From the NCBI GenBank assembly GCA_002366725.1, contig DFBT01000005.1:2107-31398 (forward strand): a DNA stretch of 29,292 nt. The letters are read 5' to 3'. A program made the translations under genes and the position numbers. The notes beneath the pieces are model-generated. The model saw only the letters and a list, made by a program, of their open reading frames with translations, was not told where the DNA came from and did no database searches. This DNA is from Caldifarciminota bacterium UBA3073 (GTDB taxonomy: Bacteria; Hydrothermota; UBA3073). The first letter of the stretch is position 1; each line of letters starts with the position of its first letter. This document shows positions 1 to 6,692 of this stretch, in pieces.

Positions 1-719
1 GTTATAGGATTATAAAGGAGGGATTGGCAGATGTCATGATAACGGGAGGGACAGAAGCGGCTGTAACACCTTTAGCTATTGCAGGTTTTACAAATATGAG
101 GGCAATATCCTCAAGGAATGACGAACCCGAAAAGGCATCGAGACCGTTTGATAAAGATAGAGACGGGTTTGTATTGGGAGAGGGCGCTGGGATTCTCGTC
201 CTGGAAGAATACGAGCACGCGATAAAGAGGGGGAAAAAGCCGTACTGTGAGATCGCCGGATTCGGCATGACCTGTGATGCCTATCACATGACTGCGCCCG
301 ATCCAAATGCAACAGAGACAACAAGGGTGATAAAACTCGCATTGGAACAAGCGGGGCTTGAAACCGTTGATTACATAAACGCACACGGTACCTCTACCCC
401 TCTCAATGACAAGATAGAAACAGCGGCAATAAAACTCGCCCTGGGAGAGGAAAATGCCGGGAAGACTCCCATATCCTCCACCAAATCAATGATAGGACAT
501 CTACTGGGTGCAGCTGGGGCTTGTGAACTCATAGCCTGTGTACTGTCAATAAGAGACGGGATAGCCCATCCCACGAGAAATCTCGAAAATCCAGACCCAG
601 AATGTGACCTCGACTATATACCAAATGAGGCGAGAAAGCTCAAGATAAGTTCGTGCTCCTCGAACTCTTTCGGGTTCGGTGGGCACAATACCTGTATAGT
701 GCTCAAGGCAATCCCATAA
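1..719 (+). CDS. fabF: 3-oxoacyl-ACP synthase II (FabF), 3' part
   Basis: The gene enters from the left edge; bases 3 onward are in frame and no start codon lies in the window. FabF condenses malonyl-ACP with acyl-ACP in cytoplasmic fatty-acid elongation. The visible part is the C-terminal half of a thiolase-fold KAS II enzyme. It carries both catalytic histidines, in INAHGTSTPLND and in KSMIGHLLGAAGA, plus the terminal NSFGFGGHN glycine-rich motif. The nucleophilic Cys lies upstream, outside the window. About 238 residues are present of the usual ~410. The gene ends at a strong hairpin terminator, so it is the last gene of its unit, presumably a fab cluster to the left. A FabB-type enzyme is possible but the motifs fit FabF better. 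Confidence 0.95.
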   Translation, partial: YRIIKEGLADVMITGGTEAAVTPLAIAGFTNMRAISSRNDEPEKASRPFDKDRDGFVLGEGAGILVLEEYEHAIKRGKKPYCEIAGFGMTCDAYHMTAPDPNATETTRVIKLALEQAGLETVDYINAHGTSTPLNDKIETAAIKLALGEENAGKTPISSTKSMIGHLLGAAGACELIACVLSIRDGIAHPTRNLENPDPECDLDYIPNEARKLKISSCSSNSFGFGGHNTCIVLKAIP

Positions 720-750
720 AATTTTAAAAAAATGTGGCTTTCTATTGAGA

Positions 751-791
751 AATCCCCCAAAAATTGGTATTTAACCAATTTTTGGGGGATT
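751..791. terminator. Bidirectional intrinsic terminator between fabF and the aminotransferase gene
   Basis: A perfect 18-bp inverted repeat (751-768 with 774-791, five-base loop) has a GGGGG/CCCCC base and an A/T-rich upper stem. T-rich sequence follows on the plus strand and A-rich sequence precedes it (T-rich on the minus strand). It sits between the convergent fabF and aminotransferase genes and should stop transcription from both sides. The rest of 720-824 shows nothing else. Confidence 0.9.
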
Positions 792-824
792 ATTTTTATA
801 AAAAAGTTCCTATGCAGATGGAAT

Positions 825-1922
825 TCAGGAGAAGAATTCTCTCACACTCTCTATTACCGTATGGACTTTATCCTCCTCAAGATATGGATGCAAAGGCAGG
901 GACAGGACCTCTCTGGCGAGTCTCTCCGATACGGGAAGGTCTCCCTCCACATATCCGAGATGCCCGTATGCGGGTTGTAAATGAAGCGGGAGCGGATAGT
1001 GAATCCTCGTCTCTATACCCCTTTCCTTAAGCCATTCAACAAGTTTCTCCCTCCTGTCCGTCCTGATAATATACAGGTGGTACACGGGAATTTTATCGTC
1101 GTCTCTTTTTGGTAAGCCCATCGGTAAATCTTTCAAAGACTCCGTATATATATCCGCCAGTTTCCTTCTTCTCTCGTTCCACTCCTTTAAATGTGTGAGT
1201 TTTATGGAGAGAACCTTTGCCTGAATGGAATCCATTCTGTAGTTATAACCAACCATCTTATAAGCGTAGTGAGTCCTCCTGCCGTGATTGGAAAGCAGCC
1301 TTATTTTCTCCGCAAGTTCATCGTCGTCGGTCACCGCCGCCCCGGCATGCCCATATGCCCCGAGATTCTTGGCGGGATAAAAACTAAAGCACCCCACATC
1401 TCCTATTGTAGACACCTTTCTCCCGTTATATACTGCCCCCTGTGCCTGAGCGGCATCCTCTACCACCTTGAGTTCGTATTCCCTCGCAAAATCCATGAGC
1501 CCGTCCATATCGCAGGGGTTGCCATAGAGATGCACCGGTATTATAGCCTTCGTTTTTCCGGTCAGAAGAGGCTTCAGTTTGTCTACATCTATATTCTGCG
1601 TGTCGTAATCCGAATCGGCGAACACGGGTATTGCACCGACATGTGAAACCGCCTCTGCGGTCGCAATAAATGTAAAACTTGGAACTATCACCTCATCACC
1701 CTCACCAATACCGAGTGCGAGAAGAGCCAGGTCGAGTGCCGTAGAGCCGGATGAAACACCCACGCAGTTTTTTACCCCGAGATATTTAGAAAACTCTTCC
1801 TCAAATCTACCTATATGTCCGCCATCGGTAAACTGTTGTGCCTCTACTATCTCTCTTATACCCTCATCTATCTCGCTTTTTATTCTTCCGTATTCTGCGC
1901 CAAGGTCGATCAGTTTTATCAT
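825..1922 (-). CDS. DegT/DnrJ/EryC1/StrS-family PLP sugar aminotransferase
   Basis: A 365-residue fold-type I PLP enzyme that probably aminates a nucleotide-linked keto-sugar for surface glycan synthesis. Lys185 in FYPAKNLGAYG is the Schiff-base lysine; Asp156 in VVEDAAQA should bind the pyridine nitrogen; GVSSGSTALDLAL (55-67) is the phosphate-binding turn. Length is normal for the family. The lysine region resembles the dTDP-3-amino-sugar transaminases (FdtB/QdtB type), but the sugar cannot be read from sequence. The ATG overlaps the stop of the preceding membrane-protein gene by four bases (ATGA), implying translational coupling. It is the last gene of the minus-strand run and ends at the shared terminator. 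No sugar dehydratase or reductase partner is in the window. Confidence 0.9.
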   Translation of the reverse strand: MIKLIDLGAEYGRIKSEIDEGIREIVEAQQFTDGGHIGRFEEEFSKYLGVKNCVGVSSGSTALDLALLALGIGEGDEVIVPSFTFIATAEAVSHVGAIPVFADSDYDTQNIDVDKLKPLLTGKTKAIIPVHLYGNPCDMDGLMDFAREYELKVVEDAAQAQGAVYNGRKVSTIGDVGCFSFYPAKNLGAYGHAGAAVTDDDELAEKIRLLSNHGRRTHYAYKMVGYNYRMDSIQAKVLSIKLTHLKEWNERRRKLADIYTESLKDLPMGLPKRDDDKIPVYHLYIIRTDRREKLVEWLKERGIETRIHYPLPLHLQPAYGHLGYVEGDLPVSERLAREVLSLPLHPYLEEDKVHTVIESVREFFS

Positions 1923-2320
1923 ATTACCTCCATCGGTTTAACCTTCTTCTTTACATACTCCATCACCTCGTCACGCTTATTTCCGAACCTTATATATATA
2001 CCCCTGTAGTTTTCCAGTCTCGTTGGTTCGGGGAAAGGAGAGAGAAAAACCCCGTTTCGGTCGGGGTAAAAACTTCTGAACTCCCCCCACCATTTTTTCT
2101 GTTGCAAAAAAAATCCTTTTATAACCATATACTCTTCGCTGAATTCATACCTCGTGGGAATGAAATACGGATACAAAGCACTGCCAACAAGAACGATACC
2201 AATTAAGAGACCCCACAGTTTAAACCATATAAACAATCCCACAAATAACACACCGAGGAAGACCAAAAGAAATGTGGTTCTCTTCTTATTCTCTGCACAT
2301 GGATGTGAACTCCACTTCAT
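1919..2320 (-). CDS. Small membrane protein with two TM helices and a PH-like C-terminal domain
   Basis: 133 residues. A basic N-terminus (KKR) leads into two closely spaced hydrophobic segments (about 16-32 and 34-52). A soluble ~80-residue tail with alternating β-type hydrophobic pattern follows, then a C-terminal amphipathic helix (KRDEVMEYVKKK). This topology resembles bacterial PH-domain membrane proteins of the YcxB/bPH kind, but I do not recognise a specific family; the function is unknown. It lies 9 bases after the HIT gene and overlaps the aminotransferase start by 4 bases, so it is co-transcribed. Confidence 0.75.
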   Translation of the reverse strand: MKWSSHPCAENKKRTTFLLVFLGVLFVGLFIWFKLWGLLIGIVLVGSALYPYFIPTRYEFSEEYMVIKGFFLQQKKWWGEFRSFYPDRNGVFLSPFPEPTRLENYRGIYIRFGNKRDEVMEYVKKKVKPMEVI

Positions 2321-2329
2321 GGGTAAACT

Positions 2330-2812
2330 CTAACTCTTAACTTTGTCGAAGCCCTCCTTCAACACACGATATGTTTCATCCAAACTTTGAGATACTATCT
2401 TTGTATCAGAGATAACGGGCATAAAATTTGTATCACCATTCCATCTCGGCACAATATGTATGTGAAGGTGGTCTTCTATTCCCGCACCCGCAACCCTTCC
2501 AAGATTCATGCCGATATTGAAGGCATCCGGCTTCAGTGTATCCTGTAATACCTTAAGGCTTTTTTTAACCAATCTTGAAAGGGAAAGCATCTCTTCGTCC
2601 GAAAGATCGGCCACATCCCCGGTATGTCTGGTGGGTGCAACCATTATATGCCCGTTGTTGTAGGGAAAGGTATTCATAATGACGAATGCGAGTTCCTCAC
2701 GGACGAGGGTATATCGGTTTCCCTCGTTTTTTAGTGCCTCGCAAAATATACACTCATCATCGTGTGGTGCAAGTATATAATCCATCCTCCAGGGTGCCCA
2801 CAGCCTTTTCAT
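2330..2812 (-). CDS. HIT-family nucleotide hydrolase/phosphorylase (Ap4A-type)
   Basis: 160 residues from the ATG chosen here; the same frame runs open to a TTG at 2851, but MKRLWAPWRMDYI is the typical family N-terminus and TAAGG lies just upstream. The histidine triad is DHLHIHIVPRW (His115, His117, His119), preceded by GRVAGAGI. CIFC (Cys21, Cys24) is the N-terminal cysteine pair common in HIT proteins of the Ap4A phosphorylase/hydrolase branch. Family members split nucleoside-phosphate bonds through a histidine-nucleotide intermediate; Ap4A or a related dinucleotide is the likely substrate, by family only. It lies in the minus-strand operon, 90 bases after the uncharacterised gene and 9 bases before the membrane-protein gene. 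Confidence 0.9.
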   Translation of the reverse strand: MKRLWAPWRMDYILAPHDDECIFCEALKNEGNRYTLVREELAFVIMNTFPYNNGHIMVAPTRHTGDVADLSDEEMLSLSRLVKKSLKVLQDTLKPDAFNIGMNLGRVAGAGIEDHLHIHIVPRWNGDTNFMPVISDTKIVSQSLDETYRVLKEGFDKVKS

Positions 2813-2890
2813 AAAAAACCTTAGATAGTCTGTTAGATGCCAATCAACCAACTCTAAAAAATAATTATTCTGTCAGCAACCAAACAATAA

Positions 2891-2921
2891 CCCATTACCC
2901 CATTACCCCAATACCCCATTA
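2891..2921. repeat. Octanucleotide tandem repeat (CCCCATTA), four copies
   Basis: Units CCCATTA, CCCCATTA, CCCCAATA and CCCCATTA follow each other with an 8-base period. On the minus strand the repeat reads TAATGGGG and supplies the TAA stop codon (2903-2905) and last codons of the uncharacterised gene ending at 2903. It directly abuts a heptamer array. Confidence 0.85.
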
Positions 2922-3295
2922 CTCTTCTCTCTTCTCTCTTCTCTCTTCCCTCTTTCCTCTTCCCCCTTCTCCCTTTTTCTCGCCTCAAATTCTTCGATCT
3001 TTACAATCAGCCATTCTACACTTCGGCGTTTTTCAAGTATTGTCTCCATCCTATCATAGGATGTGGTTGGAAATATGGCGCCAACTATCGGGCGGAAAAA
3101 GAGCATAACCTGGGAGCCAAGAAAATTAAGCGGTTTCACCGACTCGAGAAACATAATACTCGGGGTAGTCAGACCCCGACTCACTATTCCCCTCGCGAGC
3201 TTATCAAGTATATCTTTTTCCTCCTGGGTGAGTTCCTCGTAGTCCTCCTTCTCTACCGCAAAGGCATGTCTTATAATTTTAACAAATTTATTCAT
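2903..3295 (-). CDS. Uncharacterised conserved-looking protein with a repeat-derived C-terminus
   Basis: 130 residues, no signal peptide, function unknown. Residues 1-~100 look like a real folded domain: an acidic helical start (EKEDYEELTQEEKDILDKLA), then RGLTTPSIMFLESVKPLNF with a hydrophobic patch (GSQVMLFFRPIVGAIF), then a helical YDRMETILEKRRSVEWLI segment. This could be a small membrane-associated or cofactor-handling domain, but I do not recognise it. Residues ~103-125 are almost only E, K, R and G because they are translated from a heptamer DNA repeat, and the stop lies in an octamer repeat. The gene starts 8 bases after the gcvPB stop, in the same operon. Confidence 0.75.
   Translation of the reverse strand: MNKFVKIIRHAFAVEKEDYEELTQEEKDILDKLARGIVSRGLTTPSIMFLESVKPLNFLGSQVMLFFRPIVGAIFPTTSYDRMETILEKRRSVEWLIVKIEEFEARKREKGEEERGKREERREKSNGVLG
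2922..2977. repeat. Heptanucleotide tandem repeat (CTCTTCT), eight copies inside a gene end
   Basis: Eight consecutive 7-base units. The first three are identical (CTCTTCT), followed by CTCTTCC, CTCTTTC, CTCTTCC, CCCTTCT and CCCTTTT. Because 7 is not a multiple of 3, the translated sequence repeats every 21 bases (7 residues). It gives a charged E/K/R tail to the protein encoded on the minus strand. Copy-number change would frameshift the tail. Confidence 0.9.
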
Positions 3296-3303
3296 TTCAA
3301 TCT

Positions 3304-4731
3304 TTAGTCATACCAGTTGACCTTTAATTCTCTTGCCGCCTTTACCTCGTTCAGCCTCCCCACGGGTGTCTTCTTTGGCGCATCGTGGAGAACATCGGGT
3401 GATTCCTCCACCTCCCTCCGTATCTCTATCATGGCATCCGCAAATTCGTCAAGGGTATTTTTTGATTCTGTCTCCGTGGGCTCTATCATAAACGCCTCTT
3501 TCACGATCAATGGGAAGTATATCGTTGGAGGATGGAATCCCATATCAAGGAGCTTTTTTGCGACATCCAATGCCCTTACACCATATTTTCTCAGGGGCTC
3601 ACAGGATAACACAAATTCGTGCATACACCTTCCTTTCCCGTAAGGTATCTCGTAATGTTTTTCCAATCTCGAAAGGAGGTAGTTGGCGTTTAAGACCGCT
3701 CCCCGGGCTACTTTTCTCAATCCATTACCTCCCAATATCTTCATATATACCCATGCCTTAACCATGACCCCGAAGTTTGAACAGAACGAATGGATCCTTC
3801 CTATGGATGCATCCATCTTCTCGTTGAGAAAGAACCTATCTCCGATTTTCTCCACTCTCGGTATTGGAAGAAGGGGTTTCATGAAGTTCTTTACCCCTAT
3901 CCCACCTCCCCCGGGACCACCTGAGCCGTGTGGTGTACTGAAGGTCTTATGCAGATTAAAATGCAACATATCGAATCCCATATCTCCCGGTCTCGCCACT
4001 CCAAGAAATGCATTCAGATTTGCACCATCGAGATATAAAACCCCACCGTTTTTATGCACTATACTTTCTATTCTCTCTATCTCTCTTTCGAATAACCCCA
4101 GCGTATTTGGACAGGTGAGCATGAGACAGGCAACATCTCCCGACATAAGTCTCTTCAGTGCATCTATAGATATGAGTCCACGTTCATCCGAGGGAACCGG
4201 GACAACCTCAAAGCCGGCAAGTGCAGACGAGGCGGGATTTGTGCCGTGTGAAGAGTCCGGAACGAGCACTTTGCCTCTTTTCTCGCCTCTGTCCTTGAAA
4301 TATTTTTTAATCATGAGCAGACTTACAACTTCTCCGTGAGCACCCGCCGAGGGTAGTAACGAAATCGCATCCATACCGCCGATCTCCCTCAGGTACTCCC
4401 CGAGTTCATACATAATCTGGAGCGCCCCCTGGCACATCCCGATCGGCTCGAACGGATGTATCTCCCTGAAACCCTCCAGCGAAGCAATCCTTTCATTTAT
4501 CTTGGGATTGTACTTCATTGTACAACTCCCAAGCGGATAGAACCCACTGTCTATGTGATAATTGAGAGATGAAAGTCTTATATAGTGTCTCGCCACCTCG
4601 GGTTCTGAAACCTCCGGAAATTCCAGGGGGTCTTTACGCAGGAATTTTGTTGGGATAACACCCTCTATCCCTGATTCGGGAAGTGTATCGCCTCTCTTAC
4701 CCCTTCCGCTTAATTCGAATATAAGCTCCAT
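3304..4731 (-). CDS. gcvPB: Glycine dehydrogenase (decarboxylating) subunit 2, P-protein β
   Basis: 475 residues from ATG 4731; an upstream in-frame ATG at 4755 would add eight residues with no homology and falls in a repeat. With subunit 1 it forms the P-protein of the glycine cleavage system, which decarboxylates glycine and passes aminomethyl to lipoyl-H-protein. The PLP lysine is Lys262 in HFNLHKTFSTPHGSGGPG, preceded by the YLDGAN aspartate (Asp235). FYPLGSCTMKYNPK (64-77) and SSHGTNPASSA (160-170) are typical of subunit 2. Length is normal. gcvPA, gcvT and gcvH are not in the window, so the partners are encoded elsewhere. It lies 52 bases after the lipoprotein gene and 8 bases before the uncharacterised gene. 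Confidence 0.95.
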   Translation of the reverse strand: MELIFELSGRGKRGDTLPESGIEGVIPTKFLRKDPLEFPEVSEPEVARHYIRLSSLNYHIDSGFYPLGSCTMKYNPKINERIASLEGFREIHPFEPIGMCQGALQIMYELGEYLREIGGMDAISLLPSAGAHGEVVSLLMIKKYFKDRGEKRGKVLVPDSSHGTNPASSALAGFEVVPVPSDERGLISIDALKRLMSGDVACLMLTCPNTLGLFEREIERIESIVHKNGGVLYLDGANLNAFLGVARPGDMGFDMLHFNLHKTFSTPHGSGGPGGGGIGVKNFMKPLLPIPRVEKIGDRFFLNEKMDASIGRIHSFCSNFGVMVKAWVYMKILGGNGLRKVARGAVLNANYLLSRLEKHYEIPYGKGRCMHEFVLSCEPLRKYGVRALDVAKKLLDMGFHPPTIYFPLIVKEAFMIEPTETESKNTLDEFADAMIEIRREVEESPDVLHDAPKKTPVGRLNEVKAARELKVNWYD

Positions 4732-4740
4732 AAAAACCAA

Positions 4741-4782
4741 AAAATCAAAGTGCAAAAATCAAAATGTAAAATTACAAATCTC
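4741..4782. repeat. Degenerate heptamer repeat (AAAATCA-type)
   Basis: Six successive 7-base units (AAAATCA, AAGTGCA, AAAATCA, AAATGTA, AAATTAC, AAATCTC) fill the gap between the lipoprotein gene's stop codon (4784-4786) and gcvPB. The units begin two bases from that stop. Confidence 0.7.
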
Positions 4783-4783
4783 G

Positions 4784-5887
4784 TTACCTTTTTGAATTCA
4801 ATAATTGAAACAACGCCGAGTAATTGCTTCTTGCATTCCATACTATATAACCCCTCGCCTTTGCATCCCTTACAGCCTTTATCTGATTCCCAATGTATTC
4901 TGGTCCGAAATTTGGTGACTTTAGATCGAAGCCCTGTATATATGCAACGAACTTCTCCTTTCCTATCTTCTCATAGCCGTTTACGAGACTCTCATATACT
5001 ATGTGATATTCCCTCGGATTTGCGTTTTTTTTGAAGTCGCTGTGGAAATGCGACGGGTATAACATGGGACAAACCACATCAACCCAGTTTTCTATCTTTG
5101 AAAGATTTTGACCCTCCTGTTTCATACTTTCGAGCCATGTCGTATATCCATATAGATCTACAGCAACATTGACACCGTATGGTTTGAGAGATGTATACGC
5201 CCTCTTCAAAAATTCCACCATCAGGTCTTCTCTCTCAATATCCTCTGTCTTATGGGGAAACCGCATCGCATCCAGATCACCCTTTGAGGGGAACCTCACA
5301 TAGTCAAATTGTATCTCCCTGACCCCCCTCTCTGCCAGGTCTTTCGCAATATCTATCACATAATCCCATGCCCCAGTCGAATATTGATCAACCCACAGGT
5401 TTCTCTTTCTGTCCCTCCACAATTCCCCATCTTCGTGCCTTATGCAAAACTTACCGCCATCATATTTCGCGAGTATCGAATCCTTGAACACCACAATTCT
5501 GCCTATAAGATATATTCCATTTTCATTGCATACCCTTACAATACTCTCCAGATCGAGAACGGGTTTTACTGCGCCGATCCTCTTCGCAAATTCCACCTTG
5601 GTATCGTATGTAACAAATCCCACATCATTTTTAAAATCGATAACGACACAGTTCAACTCCGTCCTCCTCATACTCTCAATATATCTCTTAAGCCTTCCCG
5701 CGGCATAATAATTTAGATATATACCCCTGTAGAGAAGGATCAACGGTTGCTCTATCTTTATCCTATGGCGTGGATATTCAACCTTACGAAGTGGCTCTCT
5801 CGGTTCAGGCAATCTTACGACCGCTGTTCTGGCACACCCAAAGAAGGACATAAGCACGGATATCACCATAAAGGTGTATCTCACCAT
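4784..5887 (-). CDS. Lipoprotein with DUF4015 glycoside-hydrolase-like TIM-barrel domain
   Basis: 367 residues from ATG 5887. The frame is open to 6079, but that part is the antisense of the Gly-rich tail of the upstream gene. The chosen start gives a lipoprotein signal MVRYTFMVISVLMSFFGC with Cys18 as lipid anchor. The mature part matches the DUF4015 putative glycosyl-hydrolase family: VVIDFKNDVG (81-90), an acidic β-strand end REIQFDYVRFPS (190-201) with the likely catalytic Asp195, then VDLYGYTTW and VVCPMLYPSHF. Family members are thought to act on extracellular or cell-wall polysaccharide, though activity is poorly established. Its ATG overlaps the TPM gene's stop by seven bases (ATGGTGA), so the two are probably coupled. 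Confidence 0.85.
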   Translation of the reverse strand: MVRYTFMVISVLMSFFGCARTAVVRLPEPREPLRKVEYPRHRIKIEQPLILLYRGIYLNYYAAGRLKRYIESMRRTELNCVVIDFKNDVGFVTYDTKVEFAKRIGAVKPVLDLESIVRVCNENGIYLIGRIVVFKDSILAKYDGGKFCIRHEDGELWRDRKRNLWVDQYSTGAWDYVIDIAKDLAERGVREIQFDYVRFPSKGDLDAMRFPHKTEDIEREDLMVEFLKRAYTSLKPYGVNVAVDLYGYTTWLESMKQEGQNLSKIENWVDVVCPMLYPSHFHSDFKKNANPREYHIVYESLVNGYEKIGKEKFVAYIQGFDLKSPNFGPEYIGNQIKAVRDAKARGYIVWNARSNYSALFQLLNSKR

Positions 5888-6582
5888 CCACCCCCCGCCC
5901 CACCACCACCGGTAGCACCTCCTCCAAATCCGCCAAACCCTCCACCGAATCCACCCGAGCCTCCAAATGAACCTCCCGACCAGTATCCCACCGCTCTGCC
6001 GAGTAACAAAAATGGTATTATTCTCCAACCGAAGACTATAAAGAGAAAAAATAGAATGGGCAATCCAAGTGCTCCACAACCTCGTCCACGCTCTTGCTTA
6101 TATTGTACTGGTTTTACCTCCCCGGACAGGGTCTCCCCATACTCTTTCAATATTATCTCCGCAATGGTAATCACACCGTTCAGGATGCCACCTCCATAGT
6201 TTCCCTCTTTAAAGAGGGGTCGCATCACATTTCTCCATATATCCCCCGCCGTGGCATCCGGGATTATGCCCTCAAGACCGTATCCGGTGGTAATCCATGT
6301 TTTTTTATCGTTCAATGCGACGACTATGAGAACACCGTTATCTTCACCCCTCTCACCTATACCCCACTTCGTGTAGAGGTTTACAGAGTACATGGATATA
6401 TCCTCTCCCCCGGTGGTGGGAACGGTTACAACCGCGATCTCCGCCCCCGTCTTCTGTTTCACCTCCTGGATGACAGATGTTATCTTTTGCTCGTACTCCG
6501 CAGGTATGCAGTTTGCGAAATCGTTCACATAACCCACGGGAGATGGATATGAACTCAAGAGAATATATATGATGATTCCCAT
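5881..6582 (-). CDS. TPM-domain (YgcG-type) membrane protein with Gly-rich tail
   Basis: 233 residues. A very short hydrophobic N-terminus (MGIIIYILLSSYPSP) without basic residues acts as signal or anchor; an in-frame stop lies three codons upstream, so it cannot be longer. The TPM domain (about 17-150) has the typical YVNDFAN entry, TGAEIAVVTV, KWGIGERGEDNGVLIVV and WITTGYGLEGIIPDA. A TM helix follows (about 172-197), then a Gly-rich tail (203-233). TPM proteins are envelope proteins linked to photosystem repair in plants and to membrane protein assembly or phosphatase activity; the bacterial role is unclear. First gene of the seven-gene minus-strand run. A consensus promoter ends 8 bases before the ATG, predicting a leaderless mRNA. 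Confidence 0.9.
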   Translation of the reverse strand: MGIIIYILLSSYPSPVGYVNDFANCIPAEYEQKITSVIQEVKQKTGAEIAVVTVPTTGGEDISMYSVNLYTKWGIGERGEDNGVLIVVALNDKKTWITTGYGLEGIIPDATAGDIWRNVMRPLFKEGNYGGGILNGVITIAEIILKEYGETLSGEVKPVQYKQERGRGCGALGLPILFFLFIVFGWRIIPFLLLGRAVGYWSGGSFGGSGGFGGGFGGFGGGATGGGGAGGGW

Positions 6583-6590
6583 ACCTCGTT

Positions 6591-6619
6591 ATTATAACAC
6601 AAATTTCAAAAGAATGCAA
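6591..6619 (-). promoter_or_regulatory. Promoter of the seven-gene envelope/gcvPB run (leaderless)
   Basis: Minus-strand -35 TTGCAT (6614-6619), 17-base spacer, -10 TATAAT (6591-6596). Only eight bases separate the -10 from the ATG at 6582, so the expected start site lies within about four bases of the start codon. Confidence 0.85.
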
Positions 6620-6655
6620 GCTTTTTTTTACACACTATTCACCAATATTTTTTTC

Positions 6656-6684
6656 TTGACATTTATCGAAAATGGCTGTATAAT
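6656..6684 (+). promoter_or_regulatory. Perfect consensus promoter of the TPR/barrel/MCE/radA run (leaderless)
   Basis: TTGACA (6656-6661), 17-base spacer, TATAAT (6679-6684): a perfect sigma-70-type match. The -10 is followed by only eight bases before ATG 6693 (five before GTG 6690), so the transcript should start at or just before the start codon. It is divergent from the promoter at 6591-6619, with 36 bases between the two -35 boxes. Confidence 0.92.
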
Positions 6685-6692
6685 ATGTTGTG

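Noticed and set aside
2891..2977. CRISPR array
   Set aside because: The units are 7-8 bases in direct tandem without spacers, and no cas genes are in the window.
5888..6079. N-terminal extension of the DUF4015 lipoprotein, rich in Trp, Gly and Arg
   Set aside because: It is the alternative-frame reading of the Gly-rich tail of the TPM gene and would hide the clear lipoprotein signal beginning at 5887.
5747..6199. Plus-strand Pro-rich frame (PPPPAPPPPVAPPPNPP-like)
   Set aside because: It is the complement of GGT/GGA-rich codons for the Gly-rich TPM tail and has no start signals.
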